Source: Neisseria sp. 83E34
GTDB lineage: Bacteria > Pseudomonadota > Gammaproteobacteria > Burkholderiales > Neisseriaceae
NCBI RefSeq assembly: GCF_001308015.1
Contig: NZ_LGYH01000013.1
Span: 1 to 39,439 of the forward strand
Length of the DNA: 39,439 bases
Reading direction: 5' to 3'
Positions 1-7,159 of the stretch are shown here, piece after piece. How positions within the stretch are numbered: the stretch's first letter is position 1; every line of letters begins with the position of its first letter. The position numbers and the translations under genes are program-made. The notes below the pieces were generated by a model. That model worked only from the letters and a program-made list of their open reading frames with translations. It did not search any database and was not told the DNA's origin.

Positions 1-184
1 TGAACATGGATAACAGTGGATAGGCGGGGCGGCCGCGGTAATCTTGAAGGTAGCGGGTTTTCTGACGGTTCAGGTAATGCTCGATCGGTTGCCAATCGAT
101 CACCTGCTCCAGTTTCAACAAAGGAAAGCGGTCGATGTGTTTGGCAATCATGGCTTGTGCGGTTTGCTGAAAGAAGGTGCTCAT
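1..184 (-). CDS. IS5-family transposase, N-terminal part (runs off the window edge)
   Basis: Reading leftwards from an ATG at 184, the frame is open to base 1 and encodes about 61 residues starting MSTFFQQTAQAMIAKHID and reaching GRPAYPLLSMF. The segment ending in 'YPLLSMF' resembles the N-terminal DUF772-type region of IS5-family transposases, which usually continues with a helical stretch and then a DDE catalytic domain; both would lie outside the window. AGAGGA sits just upstream of the start as a ribosome binding site. The gene is cut by the window edge, so integrity cannot be judged. Family assignment is from recalled similarity of the N-terminus. Confidence 0.75.
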   Translation of the reverse strand, partial: MSTFFQQTAQAMIAKHIDRFPLLKLEQVIDWQPIEHYLNRQKTRYLQDYRGRPAYPLLSMF

Positions 185-248
185 GAAAAATCCTCTAAAT
201 ATCTTGGTAATGAATTTAAGGGATTTGAGGGAATTTTGCAAAGGTCTC
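1..248 (-). mobile_element. End of an IS5-family insertion sequence
   Basis: The partial transposase is followed upstream by a candidate terminal inverted repeat, read on the minus strand as GAGACCTTTGCAAAATTCCC (248 to 229). A sequence of this kind at the outer end of the element, about 65 bases before the transposase start, fits an IS5-group element. The other end and target duplication are outside the window, so the exact boundary is inferred. Confidence 0.55.
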
Positions 249-359
249 GTGCTGTTATAAAATTTCAGTATATCAGAAAATACATTCCAATAATTATGAA
301 AACAAAATAGATTGAAGAGACTATCAATGCTATTTTGAGTCAATTCTGTATTTCAATAT

Positions 360-536
360 TTATTTACCTGAAAACTTAAAGTAAAGAAAAGATAAAGCTC
401 CATAAACCAATGTTGATACTGCACCAAATAACAGCGATCTAGGAAAGTTAAGTGGAAAAATTGAATAATAGGCAGCTAATACCATAAGTATAAAAAATAT
501 TCCTGTAGAAACTAATACTTTAATTTTTAAATTCAT
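360..536 (-). CDS. Small two-helix membrane protein, probable bacteriocin immunity protein
   Basis: A 58-residue frame too short for routine ORF calling, starting MNLKIKVLVSTGIFF and ending FLYFKFSGK. It has two hydrophobic segments (about residues 5-27 and 34-53), separated by a short polar turn with Pro, Asn and Arg, and a basic C-terminus. A weak AGG lies before the ATG. It follows the double-glycine bacteriocin-like gene on the same strand, 119 bases downstream. Small basic proteins with two to four membrane helices next to class II bacteriocin genes are often immunity proteins that protect the producer. No family was recognised, so the function is inferred from position and topology only. 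Confidence 0.5.
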   Translation of the reverse strand: MNLKIKVLVSTGIFFILMVLAAYYSIFPLNFPRSLLFGAVSTLVYGALSFLYFKFSGK

Positions 537-570
537 AATTTACCTATAGATTTTATTAATAAATTGATAA

Positions 571-607
571 GCATAACCGAGAGTTCGGTTATGCTCGGTT
601 TTTTTTA
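571..607 (+). terminator. Strong hairpin with T-tract pointing to the plus strand
   Basis: A perfect 10-bp stem, GCATAACCGA (571-580) and TCGGTTATGC (585-594), with a GAGT loop, is followed by CTCGG and eight Ts. This has the form of a rho-independent terminator for plus-strand transcription, yet both flanking genes are on the minus strand. It could block antisense transcription, or act on the minus strand as a processing or attenuation hairpin between bacteriocin and immunity gene. Confidence 0.6.
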
Positions 608-612
608 TTTCT

Positions 613-654
613 TTAAAGATAATAAATTATATTTAGATAATTTATTATCTTTAA
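613..654. repeat. 18-bp AT-rich perfect hairpin directly after the bacteriocin stop codon
   Basis: The arms 613-630 and 637-654 are exact reverse complements over 18 bp with a 6-base loop (ATTTAG). It starts one base beyond the bacteriocin stop codon (656-658, minus strand). There is no T-run on the minus-strand side, so it looks more like a 3'-end stabiliser or a partial terminator between the two genes than a classical terminator. Confidence 0.6.
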
Positions 655-655
655 T

Positions 656-925
656 TTACCACCATCCGGTAGCCAAATAGCCTGCTGCACCGGCTAACCC
701 ACCACCGACTGCACCCCAGCCAGCACCTGCAGCTGCACCTGGAAGAGCACCAACACCACCGGCAGCAGATCCTGCTACACCACCAGCAACCGCGCCTCCA
801 ACAGCACCTGTTACAACTCCGTTAGCTGTGGCACGACCAAATTCTTTCCAGCTCCAAGCGCCGCCAGCAACTAACTCAAGTTCGTTCATGGTCAATTCAT
901 GTGCATTCAGCATCAATGTTTGCAT
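656..925 (-). CDS. Double-glycine-leader bacteriocin-like peptide (class II type)
   Basis: An 89-residue protein. The start at 925 is chosen because AAAGGA lies about 8 bases upstream; a longer frame to 1042 has no such site and would bury the leader. Residues 1-22 form a typical leader, with MNELELVAGG ending in the double glycine that C39-peptidase ABC exporters cut. The predicted mature peptide of 67 residues begins AWSWKEFG and is dominated by glycine and alanine with many GxxxG steps (glycine zipper), as in membrane-inserting class IIb bacteriocins and colicin-V-type microcins. It has no cysteine. The putative immunity gene follows. No exporter or second peptide is in the window. Leader and composition are seen; killing activity is inferred. 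Confidence 0.75.
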   Translation of the reverse strand: MQTLMLNAHELTMNELELVAGGAWSWKEFGRATANGVVTGAVGGAVAGGVAGSAAGGVGALPGAAAGAGWGAVGGGLAGAAGYLATGWW

Positions 926-963
926 CTTACTATTCCTTTCGAAATTATGGTTAATTGAAGATT

Positions 964-997
964 CAGGATTAAATGCCATTGGCATAATTAAATCCTG
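964..997. promoter_or_regulatory. Dyad-symmetric element upstream of the bacteriocin gene
   Basis: An imperfect 34-base palindrome with CAGGATT at one end, AATCCTG at the other and ATGCCA-T-TGGCAT at its centre (976-988). It lies 39-72 bases before the bacteriocin start, where a promoter or 5' leader is expected. It may be an operator or a leader hairpin; no regulator is identified and no convincing -35/-10 pair was found. Confidence 0.4.
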
Positions 998-1189
998 TTT
1001 GCATATTACCATTTCAATTTGCCTATGATTTTTTTTAAGCAAAGAATTGTTTTTTTGTTGTTGTTATCTTTTTTATTTCCGTTTTTTTGGTTTAAGTTAT
1101 GACATTTTTATGAAAATGTCATTTCAAAAATTAACAATTATGTTTTGAAACGGTTATTAAGATTTATATATTTAAAATATTAAAATGAA

Positions 1190-1231
1190 AAGAATGCCTG
1201 TCTGAAATGATCTTTTCAGACAGGCATTCTT
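1190..1231. terminator. Paired uptake sequences forming an 18-bp hairpin behind pncB
   Basis: Two inverted copies of the wad-type uptake sequence (arms 1190-1207 and 1214-1231, loop TGATCT) form a perfect 18-bp stem. It lies 25 bases past the pncB stop, and inverted uptake sequences commonly serve as terminators in Neisseriaceae. The rest of the gap from 926 to 1190 is AT-rich and holds nothing else I can name apart from the dyad at 964-997. Confidence 0.75.
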
Positions 1232-1255
1232 AATGCTGATTTCTCCGGGCCCGGC

Positions 1256-2473
1256 TTATTTTGTTTCCGGTTCGGGAATCTGAAACACTTGCCGCAGATA
1301 GGCCAGGAAAGTGTTGTTATCGGTCATGGTTTTGCCGGGACTATCGGAAAGTTTGGCAACCGATTGGCCGTTGCATTCCACCAGTTTCAAAACGATGTTC
1401 AGTGTGGTGTGCCCCATGTCGTTGGTAAGGTTGGTGCCGATACCGAAGCTGGTTTTGAAGCGGTCTTTGAAATACTGGTGCAGCGCCCATGATTTTTCGA
1501 TATCGAGGCCGTCGGAGAAAGTGAGCATTTTGGTGCGGCTGTCGATTTTGAGCTTATTATAGTGGCCGTAGGCTTTGTCGCCCCAAACGTAAGGGTCGCC
1601 GCTGTCGTGGCGCAGGCCGTCGAACAGTTTGGCAAAATAAAGGTCGAAATCGCGCAGGAAAGCATCCATGCCCACAACATCGGTAAGGGCGATACCTAAA
1701 TCACCGCGGTATTCGCGCACCCAGCTTTCAAGGGCGGCTTTTTGGAAGTCGCGCAGGCGGAAATCCAGTGCTTGGAATGCCTGCAAAAATTCGTGTGCCA
1801 TGGTGCCGATGGGCGTGATGCCGAGCTTTTTGGCTAAAAACACGTTACTGGTGCCGCGCACAATTTCGGGGGCGGCAGCATATAGGGTTCTAATCACATG
1901 TTCTTGCCAGGCTAAATTGTAGCGGCGGCGGGTGCCGAAGTCGGAAATTAAAAAAGGCGGGTCGTTGGGGTTTTGAATGGAAGCCAGCTCTTTCAACCGC
2001 TCGGCTTTGGCTTGCAGACGCCGTTCGCCTTCGTCCAGCACTTCGGGCGTTTCGAGGCGGCGGAAATAGAGTTCGTTAACGATGGCGAGAATGTAAATTT
2101 CGAAAAACATCGCCTGTATCATCGGGCCTTCCACTTTGACGTGCAGGCGGCCCGTATCATCGGTGCTGACTTTGACAAAGCGGCGTTTGAGCTGGAAAAG
2201 CTCCATGTAATCTACGAAATCGCTTTTGATAAAGCGCATGGCGCGCAGATAATCAAGCTCGTCTTGCGTGAGTTTCAGCTCGCACAGACAATCCAATTCG
2301 CGCTCTAAATCGGCTTTGATGTCGGCCAGCGGGTAAACGGTTTGGTCGTTGTTGCGGCAGCGGAATTCATACACGCCGTGGGCTTGCGGGAATTGGTGCA
2401 GAATTACCTGCAGCATGGTGAATTTGTATAAATCGGTGTCGAGCAGGGAGCGGATAATGGGGGTATTCGACAT
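1256..2473 (-). CDS. pncB: Nicotinate phosphoribosyltransferase
   Basis: Makes nicotinate mononucleotide from nicotinate and PRPP with ATP, the first step of NAD salvage in the cytoplasm. The 405-residue protein begins [20 protein letters not shown]; this start is preferred to one 25 codons upstream because the LLDTDLYK motif sits near the N-terminus in the family and GGGA lies before it. SDFGTRRR (about 177-184) is a conserved substrate-binding stretch, and His227 in GTMAHEF corresponds to the histidine phosphorylated in the family. Length matches the usual ~400 residues. It is a single gene flanked by two uptake-sequence hairpins. Confidence 0.93.
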   Translation of the reverse strand: MSNTPIIRSLLDTDLYKFTMLQVILHQFPQAHGVYEFRCRNNDQTVYPLADIKADLERELDCLCELKLTQDELDYLRAMRFIKSDFVDYMELFQLKRRFVKVSTDDTGRLHVKVEGPMIQAMFFEIYILAIVNELYFRRLETPEVLDEGERRLQAKAERLKELASIQNPNDPPFLISDFGTRRRYNLAWQEHVIRTLYAAAPEIVRGTSNVFLAKKLGITPIGTMAHEFLQAFQALDFRLRDFQKAALESWVREYRGDLGIALTDVVGMDAFLRDFDLYFAKLFDGLRHDSGDPYVWGDKAYGHYNKLKIDSRTKMLTFSDGLDIEKSWALHQYFKDRFKTSFGIGTNLTNDMGHTTLNIVLKLVECNGQSVAKLSDSPGKTMTDNNTFLAYLRQVFQIPEPETK

Positions 2474-2547
2474 ATTTTTGTTCCCGTATGGAAGAATTTG
2501 TTTAATTAAAACATGTTTGTTTGCGTTTGTGTGATTTATTATGGGCA

Positions 2548-2577
2548 ATGCCTGTCTGAAAATTTTCAGACAGGCAT
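2548..2577. terminator. 30-bp perfect palindrome of two uptake sequences behind scpA
   Basis: ATGCCTGTCTGAAAA is followed with no spacer by its exact reverse complement. It lies 8 bases beyond the scpA stop and 75 bases before pncB, so it probably ends the tcdA/SH3/scpA transcript. Confidence 0.7.
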
Positions 2578-2584
2578 GGTTGGT

Positions 2585-3433
2585 TTATATCTCTTCTATA
2601 CTTGAATCGCTTTCCTCAATATCTTCTACCGTGCCGCTTTGGGCATGAATTTCGATTTCGGCAAAATTCTCCGGCTGCACAATACGCACCAATCCTTCTT
2701 TGGCCAATTCGAGCAGCGCGATAAAGTTTACCACCACATAGGCGCGCCCTTGCTCTGGCCGGAATAGTTCGGAAAACCGGCAAAACCCGCTTTGCAGGCG
2801 GCGCAGAATGCTGCTCATCTGTGCACGCACGGAAATGGCTTCCTGCACCACTTCATGCGAACGGGTATGTTTGGCGCGCGATAAAATGCCGAGCCACGCC
2901 TGAGTGAGGTCGGCTACTTGGATTTCCGGCAATTTGGCTTCCACTGCAATTTCCAACGGCAGATAAGCCCATGCGAAATCGCGGCCTGCGCGGGGCAAGG
3001 CATCAAGCCCGGCGGCGGCGAGCTTCATCTGTTCGTAAGCGAGCAGACGGCGCACCAGCTCGGCGCGGGGGTCGGCGGCTTCTTCGTCTTCCAAAGGTGC
3101 GGGCTGAGGCAGCAACAGGCGTGATTTAATTTCAATCAACACGGCCGCCATCAAGAGGTATTCTGCCGCCAAATCGAATTGATGCGCTTCCATCTGAGCG
3201 ATGTAGTGCAGATATTGCTCGGTGATTTTGGTCATCGGAATATCCAACACATCAATATTCTGCTTGCGGATCAGATAAAGCAGCAAATCCAGCGGCCCTT
3301 GAAAGCTGTGCAGCACAACTTTGAGCGCATCCGGAGGGATAAATAAATCCTGCGGCACATCGGTAACCGGTTGCCCGAAAATCCAGGCAACGGCATGTTC
3401 GTTGTGAAACACGGGTAGGGAGGGCTGTATCAT
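2585..3433 (-). CDS. scpA: Segregation and condensation protein A
   Basis: Kleisin subunit of the SMC-ScpAB condensin, which compacts and separates sister chromosomes. The 282-residue protein carries the N-terminal kleisin motif FQGPLDLLLYLIRKQ at about residues 44-58, preceded by an extension of roughly 40 residues, and a helical C-terminal region with a winged-helix-like end. The tail is very acidic (VEDIEESDSSIEEI). It starts 5 bases after the SH3-domain gene, as the last gene of a tcdA / SH3 / scpA run. No scpB is next to it. The start has only a weak ribosome site, so coupling to the upstream gene is likely. Confidence 0.9.
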   Translation of the reverse strand: MIQPSLPVFHNEHAVAWIFGQPVTDVPQDLFIPPDALKVVLHSFQGPLDLLLYLIRKQNIDVLDIPMTKITEQYLHYIAQMEAHQFDLAAEYLLMAAVLIEIKSRLLLPQPAPLEDEEAADPRAELVRRLLAYEQMKLAAAGLDALPRAGRDFAWAYLPLEIAVEAKLPEIQVADLTQAWLGILSRAKHTRSHEVVQEAISVRAQMSSILRRLQSGFCRFSELFRPEQGRAYVVVNFIALLELAKEGLVRIVQPENFAEIEIHAQSGTVEDIEESDSSIEEI

Positions 3434-3438
3434 TTCAA

Positions 3439-4149
3439 TTAAATTTGATTGTCGTCAATCAGGCGCTTGATGTAGCGGCCTTTGGTGAATATAAACAAGG
3501 CATTGTAAGAGCCCGCTCCGTCGCTGTTGCGGGCAAACAAGTAGATTGTATCTGTTTTCCGGTTGTAGAAGCAGCTGTGGTATTGAACATTGGGCTGGAA
3601 TAAATTGTCGAAATCGGCTTCAGGCACGGCAGAGTGGCCTTGTTTGCCGTTTAACACAATGCTGCGGTAGGCTAGGGTGGGCGGCGTTCCGTCGTTACCG
3701 ATAGCGGGTTTGCGTTTGTATCGGGTAAATGTATAGATATTATATTCTTTATTGTGAAGTGCCGTGAAATCCTGCCGGTGCAGAGGGAAATCGAAAGCAC
3801 CGGTCTTCACAGTTAAACGATATGGCCTCATGCCGCAACCGAACTGGTTGTCTGAAGATGCGGAAGGCAGCTCGGGATAGCTATGTATGGATTTCAGCCG
3901 GGAGTAATGCATGGTGCCGCTAATCGTACGGCCTTGCGGGGTTTGGTAGCTGACTAGGCGCCAACCGTCGTCTTCTTCATCATAAAGTAGGGTAACAATA
4001 GCACCATCGGGCACTTTGCCGATAATCTTGCTGTTCGGCGAAGGCTGGCTGCGGATATTGGCATAGCCGTCGGCATCTGTTACTTGTGCGAAATCGGCAT
4101 AGGCCGGCAGGCTTAATGATAAGAATAAGAAAGTGGCAGTCGTTTTCAT
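3439..4149 (-). CDS. Secreted SH3b-domain protein of unknown role
   Basis: A 236-residue protein with a clear signal peptide (MKTTATFLFLSLSLPAYA, cleavage after AYA) and a bacterial SH3 domain at about residues 20-90 containing YANIRSQPSPNSKIIGKV and a GWRLVSY strand, a fold that often binds peptidoglycan or peptides. The rest (about 100-236) is not recognised. It is probably periplasmic. Its ATG overlaps the tcdA stop in ATGA, indicating translational coupling, and scpA follows after 5 bases. What the protein does in this operon is unknown. Confidence 0.75.
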   Translation of the reverse strand: MKTTATFLFLSLSLPAYADFAQVTDADGYANIRSQPSPNSKIIGKVPDGAIVTLLYDEEDDGWRLVSYQTPQGRTISGTMHYSRLKSIHSYPELPSASSDNQFGCGMRPYRLTVKTGAFDFPLHRQDFTALHNKEYNIYTFTRYKRKPAIGNDGTPPTLAYRSIVLNGKQGHSAVPEADFDNLFQPNVQYHSCFYNRKTDTIYLFARNSDGAGSYNALFIFTKGRYIKRLIDDNQI

Positions 4150-4946
4150 GGGTTTGTGATGTTTTCAGACAGGCATTGTTTGGCCAGATAATCAATTGCA
4201 GCCTGTGCGCAATATAAGCCGAACGACGCGGTTACCAGCATGCTCGCGCCATAGCCTGCGCACGACAAACCTTGCGGCACGCTGCCGGTTTCACATACTT
4301 CGCCTGCTTGCGGCGGCGTGATGTTTTCTGTGGAAAATACGCACGGCACGCGCATGGTTTTTTGTGTGTCGCGCGTAAAGCCGTAGCGTTTGCGAAGTGT
4401 GTAGCGCAGATTGGCCAAAAGCGGGTCGTGGGTTACGCGGCTTAAATCGGCAGTTTGGATTAATGCCGGATTTTTTTGCCCGCCTGCACCGCCGCTGAGA
4501 ATAAATGGTTGTTTGTGCTTCACAAAATAATCGGCCATGGCGGCTTTTACGCGGATTTGGTCGATGGCGTCAATCACAAAATCAAAGCCGCTTCCAAACA
4601 GCTCTGCCAGATTGTCTTCGGTAACAAAATCTTCGATTTCGGTTACTTTACAGGCAGGATTGATTTGGAGGATGCGTTCGTGCAGCGAGCTGACTTTGGC
4701 TTTGCCGAATTCCGAAGTGAGTGCGGGGAGCTGGCGGTTAACATTGGATTCGGCTACATTATCCAGATCAATCAGGGTAAGGTGGCCGATGCCGCTGCGC
4801 GCCAGCGCCTCTACCGCCCACGAGCCCACGCCGCCTACGCCGACAACGCACACATGTGCACCGGCGAAGTGTTGCAGAGCCGCGTGGCCGTAAAGCCGTG
4901 CAATGCCGCCGAAGCGTCGGGAAAATAATGAAGATTGGTCAATCAT
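4146..4946 (-). CDS. tcdA: tRNA threonylcarbamoyladenosine dehydratase
   Basis: E1-like enzyme that uses ATP to cyclise N6-threonylcarbamoyladenosine at position 37 of ANN-decoding tRNAs (ct6A). The 266-residue protein has the nucleotide-binding motif GVGGVGSW (36-43), followed by LTLIDLDNVAESNVNRQ, the typical ThiF/MoeB-like core, and FVIDAIDQIRVKA. Length fits the CsdL/TcdA family. It is the first gene of a three-gene run. The C-terminus CLSENITNP is encoded across an uptake sequence (4162-4176). Confidence 0.9.
   Translation of the reverse strand: MIDQSSLFSRRFGGIARLYGHAALQHFAGAHVCVVGVGGVGSWAVEALARSGIGHLTLIDLDNVAESNVNRQLPALTSEFGKAKVSSLHERILQINPACKVTEIEDFVTEDNLAELFGSGFDFVIDAIDQIRVKAAMADYFVKHKQPFILSGGAGGQKNPALIQTADLSRVTHDPLLANLRYTLRKRYGFTRDTQKTMRVPCVFSTENITPPQAGEVCETGSVPQGLSCAGYGASMLVTASFGLYCAQAAIDYLAKQCLSENITNP
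4162..4176 (-). repeat. Uptake sequence inside the 3' end of tcdA
   Basis: An exact single TG-wadDUS copy on the minus strand, translated as CLSE within TcdA. Confidence 0.85.
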
Positions 4947-4990
4947 AATCAGACGTGACTTTGTTTTAAGTCAAAATAGTCAAAAAAATA

Positions 4991-5019
4991 CCGACAAAAG
5001 CGGGAAGCTCTATTATACT
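4991..5019 (+). promoter_or_regulatory. Candidate sigma-70 promoter of the universal stress gene
   Basis: CCGACA (4991-4996, 4 of 6 to TTGACA) and TATACT (5014-5019, 5 of 6 to TATAAT) are 17 bases apart and 68 bases before the start codon at 5087. Confidence 0.5.
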
Positions 5020-5086
5020 GCAATCAGACAAGAATGAATTTCATTAGGCTTGTTACACTTCAACCCATAACGATAAGGAGAGAGCT

Positions 5087-5554
5087 ATGTACAAACATTT
5101 GGTTGTCGCAGTAGATGGCAGCACAACTTCCCTAAATGCATTGAAGCATGCGTGTGAGCTGGCCGTAGTCGGAAAATCCAAACTTACTTTGGTTCACGTT
5201 GCCAACCCCGCTGAATATATGGCTTTGGCTCCTGAGTTTTTACAGCACGAAAGCTATGAAGCGGCTGCTGTGGCACAGGGCAATGAAGTGCTTGAGTTTG
5301 CAGAAAAAACAGCGCGCGATACTGGTGTTGCCGATGTCAACACGTATTTGCTGGTTGCATTGAAAGGCGCCAGAGAAATGGCGCAGGAGCTGGTGGATTA
5401 TGCCGATAATAACGGTGCCGACTTGCTTGTGTTGGGAACGCACGGTCGTAGCGGCTTGATGCATTTGCTGATGGGCAGCTTTGCTGAAACCGTGATGCGA
5501 CAAAGCCATCTGCCTTTGCTGGTTATCCGCAGCCAGCCGGAAGAGCAGGAATAA
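5087..5554 (+). CDS. Universal stress protein (UspA family)
   Basis: A 155-residue cytoplasmic protein of the Usp fold. The start MYKHLVVAVDGS contains the conserved first strand with Asp10. The ATP-binding signature G-x2-G-x9-G-S is present as G117, G120, G130 and S131 (GTHGRSGLMHLLMGS). Such proteins bind ATP and support survival under stress; the client or pathway cannot be told from sequence. AAGGAGAG lies 8 bases before the ATG. It is transcribed alone, divergently from tcdA, and ends at an uptake-sequence hairpin. Confidence 0.9.
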   Translation: MYKHLVVAVDGSTTSLNALKHACELAVVGKSKLTLVHVANPAEYMALAPEFLQHESYEAAAVAQGNEVLEFAEKTARDTGVADVNTYLLVALKGAREMAQELVDYADNNGADLLVLGTHGRSGLMHLLMGSFAETVMRQSHLPLLVIRSQPEEQE

Positions 5555-5569
5555 GTCTGATAAACAATC

Positions 5570-5612
5570 ATGCCTGTCTGAAAACGAGCACCGCGAGTTT
5601 TCAGACAGGCAT
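5570..5612 (+). terminator. Paired uptake sequences with 16-bp stem behind the usp gene
   Basis: Arms 5570-5585 and 5597-5612 pair perfectly around an 11-base loop, and TCTTTATTT follows. This is a likely terminator for the stress-protein gene. Confidence 0.75.
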
Positions 5613-5703
5613 TCTTTATTTAATCAGGCTTTTGATAAAGCAAAAAAAATCGCCCCTGAAAAATCGGGGGCGCAAAAGGAACACAAACCACTACCAAAAA
5701 TCG

Positions 5704-6159
5704 TTACAAAGCAAAACTTTTCATTCTTTCGTTTGCCGGATACAGCGCGCGCATTAAGTCGTGCGGCGATATCGTGAAATCTTGCGTATTATCAATGGTT
5801 AACCGACCTTGCTGCGGTGAAAGCTCTACCAAACATGCTTGATTCTCCCGGTTGCTTTGAAAGCGGCGGCGGAGTGCTTCGGCAGCGCGGCGGTAAACCG
5901 AATCTTTTTTGTGTACTGTGCGGGCGGTTGCTATCCAGCTAATGCGGGCACGTTCTTCCTCATCTTCAATCAAGAGGATACCGGGCTGCGGTTGGCTGGG
6001 TGCATCGCCGTCATTTTCAAGCCACATGTAATACAAACCGTCCAAATTAACCAATGCCGCATCGTGTATTTGTGAACCGGTTGCCACAAGGGCAGAAGCA
6101 TTTTGCCGGTGCAGCCTTAAAATATCAGGAGCTAAAGACCAAAACAGACTTTCAGACAT
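5704..6159 (-). CDS. HugZ/HutZ-like haem-utilisation protein (pyridoxamine oxidase-like fold)
   Basis: A 151-residue protein resembling HutZ/HugZ proteins of the split-barrel, PNP-oxidase-like fold, which bind and degrade haem to release iron. Features shared with recalled family members are an N-terminal helix before a short beta region (ASALVATGSQ, about 22-31), ILLIEDEEERARISW (about 60-75) and the C-terminal pattern LSPQQGRLTI...ISPHDLMRAL. It is shorter than many full-length HugZ proteins. AGGAGG lies 6 bases before the ATG. A probable Fur box lies about 85 bases upstream, which supports an iron or haem role. Haem-degrading activity is inferred. Confidence 0.65.
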   Translation of the reverse strand: MSESLFWSLAPDILRLHRQNASALVATGSQIHDAALVNLDGLYYMWLENDGDAPSQPQPGILLIEDEEERARISWIATARTVHKKDSVYRRAAEALRRRFQSNRENQACLVELSPQQGRLTIDNTQDFTISPHDLMRALYPANERMKSFAL

Positions 6160-6241
6160 TTTGTCCTCCTAAATCTCAAGCTGGTTAATCGGGTATTGCT
6201 TGTGTGATTTATAGCGATAATAAATCAATATTTTTAATTTT

Positions 6242-6260
6242 GCAAATGATAATTGTTATT
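6242..6260 (-). promoter_or_regulatory. Probable Fur box upstream of the HugZ-like gene
   Basis: The 19 bases match the Fur consensus GATAATGATAATCATTATC at 14 positions, with the core AATGATAAT plus TTAT intact. It lies 83 bases before the start of the minus-strand HugZ-like gene, inside the 274-base AT-rich gap that also separates it from divergent dnaQ. Iron-dependent repression is the natural reading. Confidence 0.55.
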
Positions 6261-6433
6261 ATTTTTGTGATTTGAAATAACTTTATGATTTTTATAAAAA
6301 TAAAATATACGGAGAATTGGTTAAAGTTGACTGATTTACTCGGAAAATATGAAAAACAAGGGTTTTGAGGGTTGTTCAACAAAGTTGGTAATTTCAGCTA
6401 AAATACGCGTGTTTTTAGAAAAGCAGATAAATT

Positions 6434-7159
6434 ATGAGCCATAACCGCCAAATTATCCTGGACACAGAAACCACAGGTTTTAAACCTAATATGGGCGACC
6501 GTATACTGGAATTTGCCGGTATTGAAATGAAGTCGCGCCAGCTTACGGGCAGCCATCTGCATCTTTATATCCATCCCGACCGAGATATTCCTGAAGATTC
6601 GATTAATGTGCACGGCATCACTTTGGAGAAGCTGGAAGGTGAACCGAAATTCGAAGAAGTGGGGCAGCGGATTGCCGATTATTTGCGCGGCGCGGAATTG
6701 ATTATTCATAACGCGCCGTTTGACGTGGGCTTTTTGGATATGGAATTCCAGCGCATGGGGCTGCCGACCATCGGGGAGCTCGGTTGTAAAGTTACCGATA
6801 CGCTGGCGATGGCGCGCGAAATGTTTCCGGGGCAGAAAAACAGCTTGGACGCTTTGTGTAACCGCTTGGAAGTGGACCGTAGCAAGCGCGTGTTTCACGG
6901 TGCATTAATCGACTGCGAATTGTTGGCGGAAGTTTATCTTTCCATGACGCGCGGCCAGTTCAGCTTGGTTGACGATATGGCGGCTGAAACCGAAGAAACT
7001 TTTTCGGTGCGCAGAACCGCCCGCCCGGCCAGTTTGAAAGTGTTGCAGGCTTCGGAAGAAGAGTTGGCCGAGCATGAAGCTTATTTAGATGCGTTAGACA
7101 AGGCAGTCGGCGGCGTTTGCCAGTGGCGCAAAGAAAAAGAAGCAGAAGGTGCTGCATGA
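6434..7159 (+). CDS. dnaQ: DNA polymerase III epsilon subunit (3'-5' proofreading exonuclease)
   Basis: Proofreading subunit of the replicative polymerase. The 241-residue protein has Exo I DTETTG (D10, E12), Exo II in HNAPFDVGFLD (about 94-104) and Exo III in HGALIDCELLAEVY (about 155-168), giving a DEDDh exonuclease. The C-terminal part after about residue 185 would bind the alpha subunit. Length matches the ~240 residues of the family. Its TGA overlaps the ispD ATG (ATGA at 7156-7159), so the two are coupled. Confidence 0.95.
   Translation: MSHNRQIILDTETTGFKPNMGDRILEFAGIEMKSRQLTGSHLHLYIHPDRDIPEDSINVHGITLEKLEGEPKFEEVGQRIADYLRGAELIIHNAPFDVGFLDMEFQRMGLPTIGELGCKVTDTLAMAREMFPGQKNSLDALCNRLEVDRSKRVFHGALIDCELLAEVYLSMTRGQFSLVDDMAAETEETFSVRRTARPASLKVLQASEEELAEHEAYLDALDKAVGGVCQWRKEKEAEGAA

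Noticed and set aside
44-310. Plus-strand frame over the IS5 end
   Set aside because: It is antisense to the transposase N-terminus and has no ribosome site.
656-1042. Longer 128-residue form of the bacteriocin-like gene
   Set aside because: It adds 39 residues without a ribosome site and buries the double-glycine leader; the ATG at 925 has AAAGGA at good spacing.
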